A stretch of DNA of 64,000 nucleotides from Silvimonas soli (GCF_030035605.1 NZ_CP106736.1:558001-622000); one strand, 5' to 3'; counted from the first letter of the stretch, positions 8,250-17,069 are shown. Numbers and translations are program-made. Notes: generated by a model not told the origin, from the sequence alone.

Positions 8250-10511
8250 ATGACCCGCACCAAGCAAACGCTTGCGCTGAGCCTGATGGCCTGCGCTCTG
8301 CATTCCGCCTTTGCCGCTGACATCGTCGCGGCACAAAATAGCCAACCCGCTGATGCCGGTACTCCGGCGCAAAATGTGCAACTCGCTCAAGCACAGACCA
8401 GCACCCACGGCGACACCAGTTTGTCGCCCGTCGTTGTCACCGCCACCCGCACTGAAAAAACCATTGATGAACTGCCACCGTCGGTAACCTCCACTGACCG
8501 CGACACCCTGGATGACAACTTCATCCGCGATTTCACCGATCTGGGCGATCGTGCCGAACCGGGCGTCACCATTACCCGTCAGCCACGTTACGGCGGCACC
8601 AATGTGAATATCCGCGGGCTGGAAGGCAACCGCATTCTGATGATGGTGGATGGCATTCGTTTGCCGGACACCTTCAGCTTCTCTGGCCGCGATACCTTCA
8701 TTGGCCAGGACATGGTGGACTTTGGTTCGCTGGCGGCGATTGATATCGTGCGCGGGCCGGGCTCCACGTTGTATGGCTCGTCCGCTTTGGGCGGGATTGT
8801 GGGTTTGCGCACGTTAGACCCGGCCGATTTGCTCAAAGGTGGCAAGACTTTCGGCGGCCGCATTGATGCCGATTACGACAGCGCCGACAGCAGCTACGGC
8901 GCTCGCGCCAGTCTGGCTGGTGAAGCCGCTCCCGGTACCTTCTGGTTATTGCAGGGCGGTGGCCGCAAAGGTCACGAACTAGACAATATGGGAACGCGCG
9001 GCGGCAATGGCGCCAATCGCACCGAGCCTGATCCGCAAGATACCGACAGCAGGAATGTGCTGGGCAAGTTGCAGCATTACTTTGATGGTGGCCACAAGCT
9101 GGGTCTGACCGGTGAGTACCGCAACACCACCACTGACACCAATATGCTGAGTGACATCTCCAGCTCCATTAAATCCAGCCGGGCGGTGGACGAACAAACC
9201 CGCAAGCGTGTTTCGCTGGATTACGACTACACCGCACCAACCGCTGGCCAGTGGATCGATTCCGCCACCGCGCGGGTTTACTGGCAAAACCTGGATAGCG
9301 ACCAGCACCGTTACCAGGTGCGCACCACCGCCGCCGATTACCAGCGCGACGGGCAATACACCCAATCCATGAAAGGCGCCAACGGCCAGGTCGTGAAGAA
9401 TATTGATGGCGCCATTACCCAGCAGTGGGTGGTGGGCGGCGAATGGTGGCAAAGCCGCACCGAAGAATTTGCGGCAGGTAAACCGGCCTCTTCGACCATC
9501 AACGTACGCACGGTGCCCGTCACCAATATCACGCAATGGGGTTTGTTTACGCAGGATGAAATCGGCTTTGATGGCGGCCGTTTTTCTCTGACGCCAGGCC
9601 TGCGTTATGACAGCTATCGGCAAGACCCGGAAATCGACTCCGTACTGGCTGCGCAGATTGCTGCTGGCGCGGGTATTGCGCCCAAGGATCAAAGCGATTC
9701 CAAGCTATCCCCCAAGTTGCTGGCAACGTACAAAGCCACCGAACAAGTCACGCTGTTTGGCCAGTACGCCCAAGGCTTTCGCGCGCCGAGCGTAGTTGAA
9801 GTGAACGGCCAGTTCACCAATGGCGGCATCGGTTACACGCTGGTCGCCAACCCGAACCTGAAACCGGAAACCAGCGAAGGCGTGGAATTTGGCGCGCGCT
9901 TTGGCACCGACAAGCTGGGTGGCTCAGCGACGGTTTACGACAACCGCTACAAGAACTTCATCGAACAAGTGACGCTGCAACAAGGCGACGCCGGTTGGGT
10001 TCCTGGCTACCCGGCAGGCGTGTTCCAGAACATCAACATCGGTAAAGCCCGCATTTACGGTACCGAATTCACCGGCCACTGGCAGTTCTTGCCGAACTGG
10101 CACAGCAATGCCTCGCTGGCCTACGCCGTGGGCACCAACGAAACCGATAACACCTGGCTTGATTCCGTAGCGCCGCTCAAAACCGTGATCGGCGTCGGTT
10201 ATGCCCGCGAACAATGGGGTCTGGATGGCGTATTTACGGCAGCCAGCGCCAAACGCCATGTATCCACCGACACCTTGTTCCAGGCACCGGGCTACGGCGT
10301 GGTGGACTTCACCGGCTGGTATTCACCACTGAAAGACCTGCGTTTGTCTGCCGGCGTATTCAACTTGCTGGACCACAAATACTGGAACAGCCAGGACCGG
10401 CAAACCAGCGCCGGCGGCCCTGGCGGCATGTTGCAAGCCAATAACGCAGCCATTGATCGCTACAGCCAGCCGGGTCGCAGCTTTCGGGTTTCGGCCAACT
10501 ATTTGTTCTAG
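8250..10511 (+). CDS. hmuR: TonB-dependent heme/hemoprotein outer-membrane receptor
   Basis: 753 residues from the ATG at 8250, chosen because AAGGA lies 6 bases upstream and the protein then starts with a clean signal peptide (MTRTKQTLALSLMAC...AFA). The TonB box/plug region includes VVVTATRTEKTIDELP and a plug ending IDIVRGPGSTLYGSSALGG. The heme-receptor motifs FRAP (about residue 510) and NPNLKPE (about 533) are present, and the protein ends in the aromatic residue typical of beta-barrels (YLF). It should import heme, or heme from carrier proteins, using TonB energy. Neither the plug nor the FRAP-NPNL interval has the histidines used as heme ligands in HemR/HmuR. Downstream hmuSTUV supports the role. 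Confidence 0.9.
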   Translation: MTRTKQTLALSLMACALHSAFAADIVAAQNSQPADAGTPAQNVQLAQAQTSTHGDTSLSPVVVTATRTEKTIDELPPSVTSTDRDTLDDNFIRDFTDLGDRAEPGVTITRQPRYGGTNVNIRGLEGNRILMMVDGIRLPDTFSFSGRDTFIGQDMVDFGSLAAIDIVRGPGSTLYGSSALGGIVGLRTLDPADLLKGGKTFGGRIDADYDSADSSYGARASLAGEAAPGTFWLLQGGGRKGHELDNMGTRGGNGANRTEPDPQDTDSRNVLGKLQHYFDGGHKLGLTGEYRNTTTDTNMLSDISSSIKSSRAVDEQTRKRVSLDYDYTAPTAGQWIDSATARVYWQNLDSDQHRYQVRTTAADYQRDGQYTQSMKGANGQVVKNIDGAITQQWVVGGEWWQSRTEEFAAGKPASSTINVRTVPVTNITQWGLFTQDEIGFDGGRFSLTPGLRYDSYRQDPEIDSVLAAQIAAGAGIAPKDQSDSKLSPKLLATYKATEQVTLFGQYAQGFRAPSVVEVNGQFTNGGIGYTLVANPNLKPETSEGVEFGARFGTDKLGGSATVYDNRYKNFIEQVTLQQGDAGWVPGYPAGVFQNINIGKARIYGTEFTGHWQFLPNWHSNASLAYAVGTNETDNTWLDSVAPLKTVIGVGYAREQWGLDGVFTAASAKRHVSTDTLFQAPGYGVVDFTGWYSPLKDLRLSAGVFNLLDHKYWNSQDRQTSAGGPGGMLQANNAAIDRYSQPGRSFRVSANYLF

Positions 10512-10599
10512 GCGTTGCAAGCAGCACACCGTTTTGCTGGCCTGACCCGGTTCGAGCCAGCACACCATGAAGCACAGCAATCGGGGCAACAGCCCTTTC

Positions 10600-10653
10600 C
10601 CACCCAGCTTCGCAGGCCTTTCAGGCTGGCGCAGTTGGGTGGCTTTTTCATCT
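10600..10653 (+). terminator. Possible terminator or attenuator hairpin between receptor and hmuS
   Basis: CCACCCA at 10600-10606 can pair with TGGGTGG at 10636-10642, enclosing a smaller GCCT/AGGC hairpin, and a T-rich stretch (CTTTTTCATCTTTT) follows. It may reduce read-through from the receptor gene into hmuS. The stem is short, so this is tentative. Confidence 0.35.
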
Positions 10654-10675
10654 TTTAACGACAAGGCAGGACACG

Positions 10676-11731
10676 ATGACTGCAGCCAATTTCTCCTCCT
10701 TCGCCGACTTTGCGGCAGATCTGCAAACCCGTCACTCAGAATTGCTGGCGACAGAACCCAAACTGCGTATCCGCGACCGAGCCACACGCCTGAACAGCAG
10801 CGAAGCCGCACTGGTCGCCGCCGACTGTGGGGTGCAATCGATTGAGCTTGCCGGCAAAGCACAGGACATCTTCCGTCAGCTCGGCACATTGGGCGAAGTG
10901 ATGGCTTTGTCGCGCAATGACTGGTGCGTACACGAGCGTCATGGCCGCTACGAAGATATCCACGCCGATGGCCCGGTCGGCATGGTATTGGGGCCGGATA
11001 TCGATCTGCGTTTGTTCTTCAATTTCTGGAAACATGCCTACGCCGTGACCGAGAGCGGTCGCCAGAGCATCCAGTTTTTTGATGCCGAAGGCGTGGCGAT
11101 CCACAAGGTGTTCCGCACCGAAGCCACTGATGCCGCCGCTTGGGAAACACTGATTAGTGTATTTGGCCAACTGGACAAACAGATTCCGCAATTTGAAAGC
11201 ATTGCCGCCACTCAGGAAGCCGCGCGCGCTGATGACCCCGCCGCCGTGCGTTCGGCCTGGCTGGCACTGGACGACACGCATGCTTTCTTCCCGATGCTGC
11301 GCAAGTTCAAGTTGTCCCGCCTGGGCGCACTGCACGCTGCGGGGCGCGATCTGGCGCAGCCGGTTGAGAAAGACGCGGTGGAAGTCATGCTGCAACGCGC
11401 GGCGGATAGCGGCTTGTCGATCATGTGTTTTGTGGGCAATCGCGGCATCGTGCAAATCCACTCCGGCCCGGTACACAAACTGGTGCGCACTGGCCCTTGG
11501 TTTAACGTGCTGGACCCTAAATTCAATCTGCATTTGCTCACCGAAGCCATTGATTCGGCATGGGTGGTCAACAAGCCAACGCGCGATGGCTGGGTGACCT
11601 CGCTGGAAATCTACAACGCTAGCGGCGAGTTGATTGTGCAGTTCTTTGGCGAACGCAAACCGGGTAAGCCAGAGCTGTCGCAATGGCGTGAGTTGCTGGT
11701 GGATTTGTGCAGCGAGCCGCTGGCGGCGTAA
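10676..11731 (+). CDS. hmuS: Hemin-degrading/heme-trafficking factor HmuS (ChuS/HemS family)
   Basis: 351 residues, normal length for HemS/ChuS/HmuS, with the family's two similar halves (each with a W-x-V-H-E/W-V-V-N-type beta-sheet core, near residues 79 and 299). It is cytoplasmic, with no signal peptide, and binds incoming heme, either degrading it or passing it on. The heme region WKHAYAVTES is seen near residue 120. The ribosome site GCAGGA lies just upstream of the ATG at 10676. It sits between the receptor and the heme ABC transporter genes, as in other hmu loci. Confidence 0.92.
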   Translation: MTAANFSSFADFAADLQTRHSELLATEPKLRIRDRATRLNSSEAALVAADCGVQSIELAGKAQDIFRQLGTLGEVMALSRNDWCVHERHGRYEDIHADGPVGMVLGPDIDLRLFFNFWKHAYAVTESGRQSIQFFDAEGVAIHKVFRTEATDAAAWETLISVFGQLDKQIPQFESIAATQEAARADDPAAVRSAWLALDDTHAFFPMLRKFKLSRLGALHAAGRDLAQPVEKDAVEVMLQRAADSGLSIMCFVGNRGIVQIHSGPVHKLVRTGPWFNVLDPKFNLHLLTEAIDSAWVVNKPTRDGWVTSLEIYNASGELIVQFFGERKPGKPELSQWRELLVDLCSEPLAA

Positions 11732-11744
11732 CCGACCGCAATAT

Positions 11745-11904
11745 GTAGCCCGGATGGAACATGCCCCCCACAACGCCAGCGGATACCACAGATGTCGGTT
11801 GCAGCGGGGGAGTGACAATCCGGGAGCAATGCGCCTATTTCCAGCGGCATCGTTGGTTGACGCGTTACTCCCCCGGATTCCCGCTTGCGCTCCATCCGGG
11901 CTAC
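11745..11904. repeat. REP-type palindromic element (paired, opposite orientation)
   Basis: The outer arms GTAGCCCGGATGGA (11745-11758) and TCCATCCGGGCTAC (11891-11904) are a perfect 14-bp inverted repeat. Each end is itself a REP-like unit: the right unit, read on the minus strand, gives GTAGCCCGGATGGAGCGCAA followed by an ATCCGGGGG end, and the left unit has CCCGGAT at 11749-11755 with ATCCGGG at 11818-11824. A related single unit is at 24765-24799. It lies between hmuS and hmuT and could act as a transcript-stabilising or terminating structure. Confidence 0.75.
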
Positions 11905-11969
11905 GAGGCAACTGGCAACGAACATGTGCAATCGCCTACGCACCCTTATTTTGAAGGTAATAAAAACCA

Positions 11970-12809
11970 ATGAAAAAACTGTGCTGTGCCCTCCTCCTCA
12001 GCCTGACCACCTTGGTCGCGCAAGCGGCGTCAGCGCCGCAACGCGTGGTGAGTTTGGGCGGACCACTGACCGAGATTATCTACGCACTCAACGCCGGGGA
12101 TCGTCTTGTCGGCGTGGATGCCTCCAGCCTGTATCCGGCGGCGGCGACCAAGTTGCCGCAAGTGGGCTATTACCGCGCCTTTTCGGTCGAGGGCGTTGCT
12201 GCACTGAATCCGGATCTGATCCTGGCCACCGACCAGGCTGGCCCACCCCAAGCCATCAGCCAGTTGCGCAGTCTGGGCAAGCGCGTAATTGTGCTACCCA
12301 GCGCACCCACGCTAGAAGCACTGGAACAACGCGTTCAGGGCGTTTCTGCCGCGCTGGGCTTGCGTGACGATGGCGGCAAAATGGTGGCGCAGATTCGCCA
12401 GCAAATCGCCCAACTGGATATCAAACCTTCTGGCATCCGCACGCTGCTGGTGATGAACCGCACCGGCAAGCTGGAAGGCGCAGGCACCGATACCACGGCC
12501 GATGCCATGCTCAAACTGGCGGGCGCCCGTAATGTGCTCGCCAGTCAAAAAGGCTACAAGCCGCTTTCCGCCGAAGCCGCCATCGTGCTGGCGCCACAAG
12601 CCATCGTCACTACCACCATGTCACTCAATACTTCCGGTGGCCTGGATGCCTTCCTCGCTTTACCAGGCATTGCCGGTACGCCCGCCGCCAAAGCGCGCCG
12701 CGTGGTGGTGATTGATGATTTGTTGCTGCTGGGATTCGGCCCGCGCCTGGCTGAGGGTCTGGCCACATTAAAAACCGGTCTGACCGCGCCCGTCACAGCC
12801 AGCCGCTAG
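11970..12809 (+). CDS. hmuT: Periplasmic heme-binding protein HmuT
   Basis: 279 residues with a signal peptide (MKKLCCALLLSLTTLVAQAASA). The mature protein starts PQRVVSLGGPLTEIIYAL, the class III substrate-binding fold used for heme, cobalamin and siderophores. A tyrosine-rich segment QVGYYRAFS near residue 65 corresponds to the region that supplies the heme-ligating tyrosine in ShuT/PhuT. It carries heme from the receptor to HmuUV, whose genes follow directly. A GAAGGT ribosome site precedes the ATG. Confidence 0.93.
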   Translation: MKKLCCALLLSLTTLVAQAASAPQRVVSLGGPLTEIIYALNAGDRLVGVDASSLYPAAATKLPQVGYYRAFSVEGVAALNPDLILATDQAGPPQAISQLRSLGKRVIVLPSAPTLEALEQRVQGVSAALGLRDDGGKMVAQIRQQIAQLDIKPSGIRTLLVMNRTGKLEGAGTDTTADAMLKLAGARNVLASQKGYKPLSAEAAIVLAPQAIVTTTMSLNTSGGLDAFLALPGIAGTPAAKARRVVVIDDLLLLGFGPRLAEGLATLKTGLTAPVTASR

Positions 12810-12832
12810 CTCGTCTCTTCAAGGCCAAGTTC

Positions 12833-13867
12833 ATGAATTCTGCTTCTGCCGTGGCCAACACCCCGGCTCGCTTGCCCTCGCTGCATCGTTCACTCGCGGT
12901 GTTTGCCACGCTCACCGCCGTATTGGTAGTGCTGGTGCTGGTGTCGTCAGCCAATGGTGCGGTGCGTATCCCGTTCAGCGCCATGCCACATGTGCTGTTT
13001 GGCGATGTACTGACCGATGACGAAGTCCTCTGGCGCAACGTGCTGATGCAAGTGCGTCTGCCGCGCGTCTTGCTGGCCGTGGTCGCTGGTGCCGGGCTCA
13101 CCATCACTGGTACCGCCATGCAGGCGCTGTTTCGCAATCCACTGGCAGAACCGGGCTTGATCGGCATCTCGTCCGGCGGCGCGCTGGGCGCGGTGGCGGC
13201 CATTGTGCTGGGTGCGCCGGGCATGTTCTGGCTGGCGCCGGCCGCGTTTATCGGCAGTTTGCTCTCCACCGCTGTGTGTTATCAGTTGGGCAGCCGCCAG
13301 CGCGGCATGGGTAGTTTGTTGCTGGCAGGAGTGGCAATCAATGTCATCTGCGGCAGCATGATCGGGCTGTTTACCTACATGGCCGACGATGCCCAACTGC
13401 GCAGTCTGACCTTCTGGAATATGGGCAGTCTGGCCGGTGCTACCTGGTCACAACTGGCGTTTCTGGCACCGTGGACACTCGGTTTGTCGCTGCTGTTGCT
13501 ACGCGAATGGCGCGCTTTGAACGCCTTGCTGCTAGGTGAACGTGAGGCGCAGCATCTGGGCTTTGCGCTCAAATCTCTGCGCCGTAGATTGATTGTGCTG
13601 GTCGCGCTAATCGTCGGCCCACTGGTTGCGGCGACCGGCGTGATCGGCTTTGTCGGACTGGTGGTGCCGCATCTGGTGCGCTTGTCGCTGGGAGCAGATC
13701 ACCGCTGGTTGCTGCCCAACACACTGGTGGCCGGAGCGATCGCTTTGTCGCTGGCGGACTGGCTGGCGCGGATTGCCGTCGTCCCGGCTGAATTGCCGAT
13801 TGGCATTGTCACCAGTCTGGTCGGCGGGCCGTTCTTTTTGTGGATGCTGACCCGGAAAATGCGTTGA
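12833..13867 (+). CDS. hmuU: Heme ABC transporter permease HmuU (FecCD family)
   Basis: 344 residues with about ten membrane segments, typical of FecCD/BtuC permeases. Family motifs include RLPRVLLAVVAGAGL and GTAMQALFRNPLAEPGLIG (residues about 78-115), the cytoplasmic coupling stretch GEREAQHLG, and GFVGLVVPHLVRL near the C-terminus. It forms the inner-membrane heme channel with HmuV. An AAGG ribosome site lies 8 bases before the ATG. Its stop codon overlaps the hmuV start by one base. Confidence 0.95.
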   Translation: MNSASAVANTPARLPSLHRSLAVFATLTAVLVVLVLVSSANGAVRIPFSAMPHVLFGDVLTDDEVLWRNVLMQVRLPRVLLAVVAGAGLTITGTAMQALFRNPLAEPGLIGISSGGALGAVAAIVLGAPGMFWLAPAAFIGSLLSTAVCYQLGSRQRGMGSLLLAGVAINVICGSMIGLFTYMADDAQLRSLTFWNMGSLAGATWSQLAFLAPWTLGLSLLLLREWRALNALLLGEREAQHLGFALKSLRRRLIVLVALIVGPLVAATGVIGFVGLVVPHLVRLSLGADHRWLLPNTLVAGAIALSLADWLARIAVVPAELPIGIVTSLVGGPFFLWMLTRKMR

Positions 13868-14682
13868 TGTTGATTGCAGAAAATCTCAGCTGTGGCCGCC
13901 ACGGCCAGGCCGTATTGAAAGACGTATCACTGCGGCTGGAGCCGGGCGAAGTACTGGGTGTGCTCGGTGCCAACGGTGCGGGTAAATCCACCTTGCTAGC
14001 GACTCTGGCTGGCGAATTGCCCCCTGTTTCCGGCAGTCTGACGCTACACGGTCAGCCTCTGGCGCAAATCAGCGCCGCCGACCAGGCACGCTGTCGCGCC
14101 GTATTGCCGCAATCGCCATCGCTGGCGTTTGAATTGGGCGTGCGTGCCGTGGTGGGCACCGGCGCCTATCCGTTTCCCGAGGTCTCTCCGCGCGAGCTGG
14201 ATGCGCTGCTGGAACGCACGCTGGCACTAGCCGATGCCAGTGCGTTTATTGCGCGCCGCTATACCGCGCTATCTGGTGGCGAACAGCAACGAGTGCAATT
14301 TGCTCGCGTGCTGACTCAGGCGCTGGCCGCGCGCCAGTCGGGTGAGTATCGCTTGTTGATGCTGGACGAACCCACCGCCAGCCTTGACCCGCGCCACCAG
14401 TTGTTGTTGCTGGAAGCGGTCACCACACTGGCGCGCGCCGAAGGTCTGGCGGTGCTAGTGATTTTGCATGACGTGAACCTGGCGGCGCAGTGGTGTGATC
14501 GCCTGTTATTGCTGGCCGACGGCCACGTCACCGCACTGGGCTCGCCCGCGCAGGTGCTAACTGCGACAAATCTGGAGGCGGTGTATCAGATCAACGCCAC
14601 AATCGTTCCCCATCCGCTAGCGGCTGGGCGGCAGTTGGTGTGTTTTGGGGACGGCGGCGTAACCAGCATCAGCGTTAGTTAA
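13867..14682 (+). CDS. hmuV: Heme ABC transporter ATP-binding protein HmuV
   Basis: 271 residues. Walker A GANGAGKST is at residues 34-42, the signature is LSGGEQQRVQFARVL and Walker B is LLMLDEPTASLD, with the D-loop and a switch histidine (VILHDVN). It powers HmuU. The start at 13867 overlaps the hmuU stop as TGATG, giving translational coupling; a longer in-frame start at 13840 would run inside hmuU and is less likely. It is the last hmu gene; only a weak hairpin without a T-run follows. Confidence 0.95.
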   Translation: MLIAENLSCGRHGQAVLKDVSLRLEPGEVLGVLGANGAGKSTLLATLAGELPPVSGSLTLHGQPLAQISAADQARCRAVLPQSPSLAFELGVRAVVGTGAYPFPEVSPRELDALLERTLALADASAFIARRYTALSGGEQQRVQFARVLTQALAARQSGEYRLLMLDEPTASLDPRHQLLLLEAVTTLARAEGLAVLVILHDVNLAAQWCDRLLLLADGHVTALGSPAQVLTATNLEAVYQINATIVPHPLAAGRQLVCFGDGGVTSISVS

Positions 14683-14850
14683 TTACTCTCCGACGGCGAA
14701 AAGCCGCCCTGATATCTCACCCGGGGCGAAGCTCTTTTGCGTGGCAAACCGATGTGGCAACAGGCCTTGTGATCAGGCGCGCAACAGCGGTGAAATGTCT
14801 TAATCCTGCAAACTAGCCAGACTAATGTAGATGATCCCATTTTTCCGATC

Positions 14851-15339
14851 ATGTTCATGCGCCTAATGATAACGTTTGCCCTGATTACCGCAGCAACTGT
14901 GGCCAACGCCGCCAACAGTGAAAGCAGCGACCCATCTTCTATTGCGCTCTATACCTTTGGCCTTGGCGCAATGCTCAAGCAGGATTGCGTTCGGACTTAT
15001 CCGTCCGCCCAACCCGCCATTGAAGCTTCATGGCAGCAATGGAGCTTGGCCAAACCAGCAGCTGTGGCCCGCTTTCATGGAGAAACCGTAGAGCAAAATC
15101 TGCCGCAAGGAGCTGCCGCAGAAAAACAAATTGGTCATCCTGGCATGGCGCTTACACTTTTCTGGTGCACGCGGTTAAATTTGTACCTGGATTACGGCAT
15201 TAGCAGCAACCCGACCGCGGCTAAGTTGTTAGCACCCTTTACTGGTCAGATTGACACTGCCGCAATCAGCACAGCCGATGCCGAGTGCAAAAAACAAACC
15301 AGCCCAGCGTGTCCGGCCCTGGATGGCAAAAGCAGCTAG
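14851..15339 (+). CDS. Secreted protein of unknown function
   Basis: 162 residues (or 160 if the ATG at 14857 is used) with a cleavable signal peptide ending near ATVANA. The mature part is small and globular, with four cysteines (in QDCVRTY, FWCTRL, AECKKQ and PACPAL) that could form two disulfides in the periplasm. No catalytic motif is recognised and I cannot assign a family. It stands alone after the heme locus and converges with the next gene on the minus strand. Confidence 0.65.
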   Translation: MFMRLMITFALITAATVANAANSESSDPSSIALYTFGLGAMLKQDCVRTYPSAQPAIEASWQQWSLAKPAAVARFHGETVEQNLPQGAAAEKQIGHPGMALTLFWCTRLNLYLDYGISSNPTAAKLLAPFTGQIDTAAISTADAECKKQTSPACPALDGKSS

Positions 15340-15401
15340 CTTATTCCCGGCCTTTGCCAGTTTGTTCAGTTGATTTGCGGGCGCGTTATCCCGGCTTTGC
15401 C

Positions 15402-15740
15402 TTACGGCCGGATCACCAGCCGCGAACGATGTCGCTCTTTGATATCCGCAATGTCTTCCTGCATGCGCTTGAACGCTGCGACCGCTTTGTGTTCATCTTC
15501 GGTGAGGCTGGTCAGGTCCAGATGCCTGAGCAGCACCGCCAGCACATCGCCCATGCGGCCTAACTGCTTGCCGTAACTGGCTACGTCCTGCAGCACTTCT
15601 TGTTCAATCGCCGGGTTGGAAGACGTGCCCAGGTTCACATTGATCAGGCCGAACTGGCTGCCCATCAACGAGAAATATGCAGTCCATGGGTTGATCGTTT
15701 GGGTGACAGCCCCAGACAAAGGCAAGTTGACGGCGGGCAT
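15402..15740 (-). CDS. Hypothetical protein, 112 residues
   Basis: The ATG at 15740 has AGGAG at a good distance, so I prefer it over longer versions starting up to 15935, whose extra sequence is Arg-rich and unlike a protein start. The N-terminal part contains NPWTAYFSLMGSQFGLINVNLG and the C-terminal part is a predicted amphipathic helix (EDEHKAVAAFKRMQEDIADIKERHR). There is no signal peptide and no known domain that I recognise. It is probably a soluble cytoplasmic helical protein. Confidence 0.65.
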   Translation of the reverse strand: MPAVNLPLSGAVTQTINPWTAYFSLMGSQFGLINVNLGTSSNPAIEQEVLQDVASYGKQLGRMGDVLAVLLRHLDLTSLTEDEHKAVAAFKRMQEDIADIKERHRSRLVIRP

Positions 15741-16018
15741 GGCGATTCTCCTGTTACGACGTGAGTGCGGGCTCCGGAATTGTTCCAACATAGCTGTTGC
15801 ACTGGCCGTGCGGGCATGTCGATAACGATCCGGGCGGCAAACGGTGTTGCGGTGCGCCATACGAGGTCTTCGGAGGAAATACTGGCTTTCATAAACAGCC
15901 AATAAACGCACGGTTTGAGCCAATGCAATAAGCATTAGCCAATATCAATCCTTGCCCAAGTACTGGTCATCTCTGATTGAATGCGCAATGCAGATTGCAC
16001 TTTCTGCTGGATCAATGA

Positions 16019-16615
16019 TCAAGGCTGCAAAGTGCAGCCGGAATCTGTCAGCGTATCTTTAAGAATAAGCAGCGGTGCCAGCAAAAGCGCATTGGCGTGG
16101 GCAGAGCCACAGGATTGGCGCACCGCTTTCTTCATTTCCCTGGCCATAGCGGAAGATGGCGCAACGGGCGTTAAAGATAAATCCAGTTTTTGCGGCTCAC
16201 TCGCCGCGCTGTGGCGCATATCGGCTTTAATCGAGCCTCTTAGCGATTCCATATCCAGCGTGGGTTTGGCCGAGGCATTGGCTGCGGGTTGGTCCGGGGT
16301 AATGGCGCGCTCTTGCGATTGCGCTGCTGATCTATCGCGTGGCGTATGAACTGACGGCACAACAGTCGGTGAATGAACAGGTTTATGCGATGAAATGGCA
16401 ACGGCCGGCTTGGCCGGTAAAGGCGGAGCCTTTAATGGTGGAGCATCGGGCGGCAGGATTTGCACCTCGGTGCCAGGAAAATTGTCTGGCGGGCGTACCG
16501 TGTGCCTTGGCGTAAACAGCAATAGCCATATTCCCAAACCGTTTATGGTTACCGCAACAATAAAGCCGCCAACCCGATTGCCGCGCGGTGGGTAAAACGT
16601 GATAGCGCTCGCCAA
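16019..16615 (-). CDS. Membrane-anchored proline-rich protein of unknown function
   Basis: About 198 residues: one N-terminal membrane segment (FIVAVTINGLGIWLLLF), a long Pro/Ala/Ser-rich linker, then a small conserved-looking C-terminal domain ending in a helix with two cysteines (RQSCGSAHA and DSGCTLQP). The layout resembles the front half of TonB, but the TonB C-terminal domain is absent. The TTG at 16615 is preferred because GGAGAG lies 7 bases upstream; a TTG at 16654 is also possible. It probably spans the periplasm from the inner membrane; its partner is unknown. Confidence 0.6.
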   Translation of the reverse strand: MASAITFYPPRGNRVGGFIVAVTINGLGIWLLLFTPRHTVRPPDNFPGTEVQILPPDAPPLKAPPLPAKPAVAISSHKPVHSPTVVPSVHTPRDRSAAQSQERAITPDQPAANASAKPTLDMESLRGSIKADMRHSAASEPQKLDLSLTPVAPSSAMAREMKKAVRQSCGSAHANALLLAPLLILKDTLTDSGCTLQP

Positions 16616-16847
16616 CAATTCTCTCCGCCAATTAGCCTGGATGATCGCGGGCAAATCATAGAGCTTTCAGAAAAAGAAAGCATCAGAAATTAATTTTTTG
16701 AATTATGCCAGTGCTGCTTTTCATTTAACGAGAAATTCCCGCAACCAGCAAGTCATGCGCCAAATGACAACGGCACTATTTATTTGAAAGCCAACAAACC
16801 CGTGCCGCTGCCAAGCCTGACCAATCGGCCTTGTTACCAAACCGTGA

Positions 16848-16876
16848 TTGCATATGAAACGACGCCTTACTATAAA
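16848..16876 (+). promoter_or_regulatory. Sigma-70-type promoter for the small secreted-peptide gene
   Basis: TTGCAT at 16848-16853 and TATAAA at 16871-16876 are separated by exactly 17 bases, matching the housekeeping consensus well. It sits about 48 bases upstream of the ATG at 16925. The rest of the roughly 310-base gap 16616-16924 shows nothing else recognisable, apart from AT-rich sequence near 16690 that may serve the leftward gene. Confidence 0.6.
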
Positions 16877-16924
16877 CCCGGTGCAATAGAACGCTGACAA
16901 CTATCTCCCTGCTGGAGAGGCGTC

Positions 16925-17062
16925 ATGCCCCGATCTTTTTTCGGCCGCATTTGCAAGATTGCGGCCTTGAGCCTTTTGCTGGCCGCCAATGCACAAGCCG
17001 ATTCGGCTCGCTCTGTGCGGGCTGGCCGGATGCTCCACCCGCTATATCTGGCCAGCTATTGA
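16925..17062 (+). CDS. Small secreted peptide, 45 residues
   Basis: A short frame beginning MPRSFFGRICKIAALSLLLA and continuing to an AQA cleavage site near residue 25, then a 20-residue basic tail with two Arg-rich turns ending LASY. The first 25 residues form a textbook signal peptide. A GGAGAG ribosome site lies about 5 bases before the ATG, and a good -35/-10 pair lies upstream. It converges with pgpA. The mature peptide would be only about 20 residues, so it could be a small secreted peptide or a decayed gene. No family is recognised. Confidence 0.5.
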   Translation: MPRSFFGRICKIAALSLLLAANAQADSARSVRAGRMLHPLYLASY

Positions 17063-17069
17063 ATGACGA

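Noticed and set aside
10736..11911. A 391-residue minus-strand frame opposite hmuS
   Set aside because: hmuS matches a known family along its whole length; the antisense frame has no recognisable domain and is the product of codon bias.
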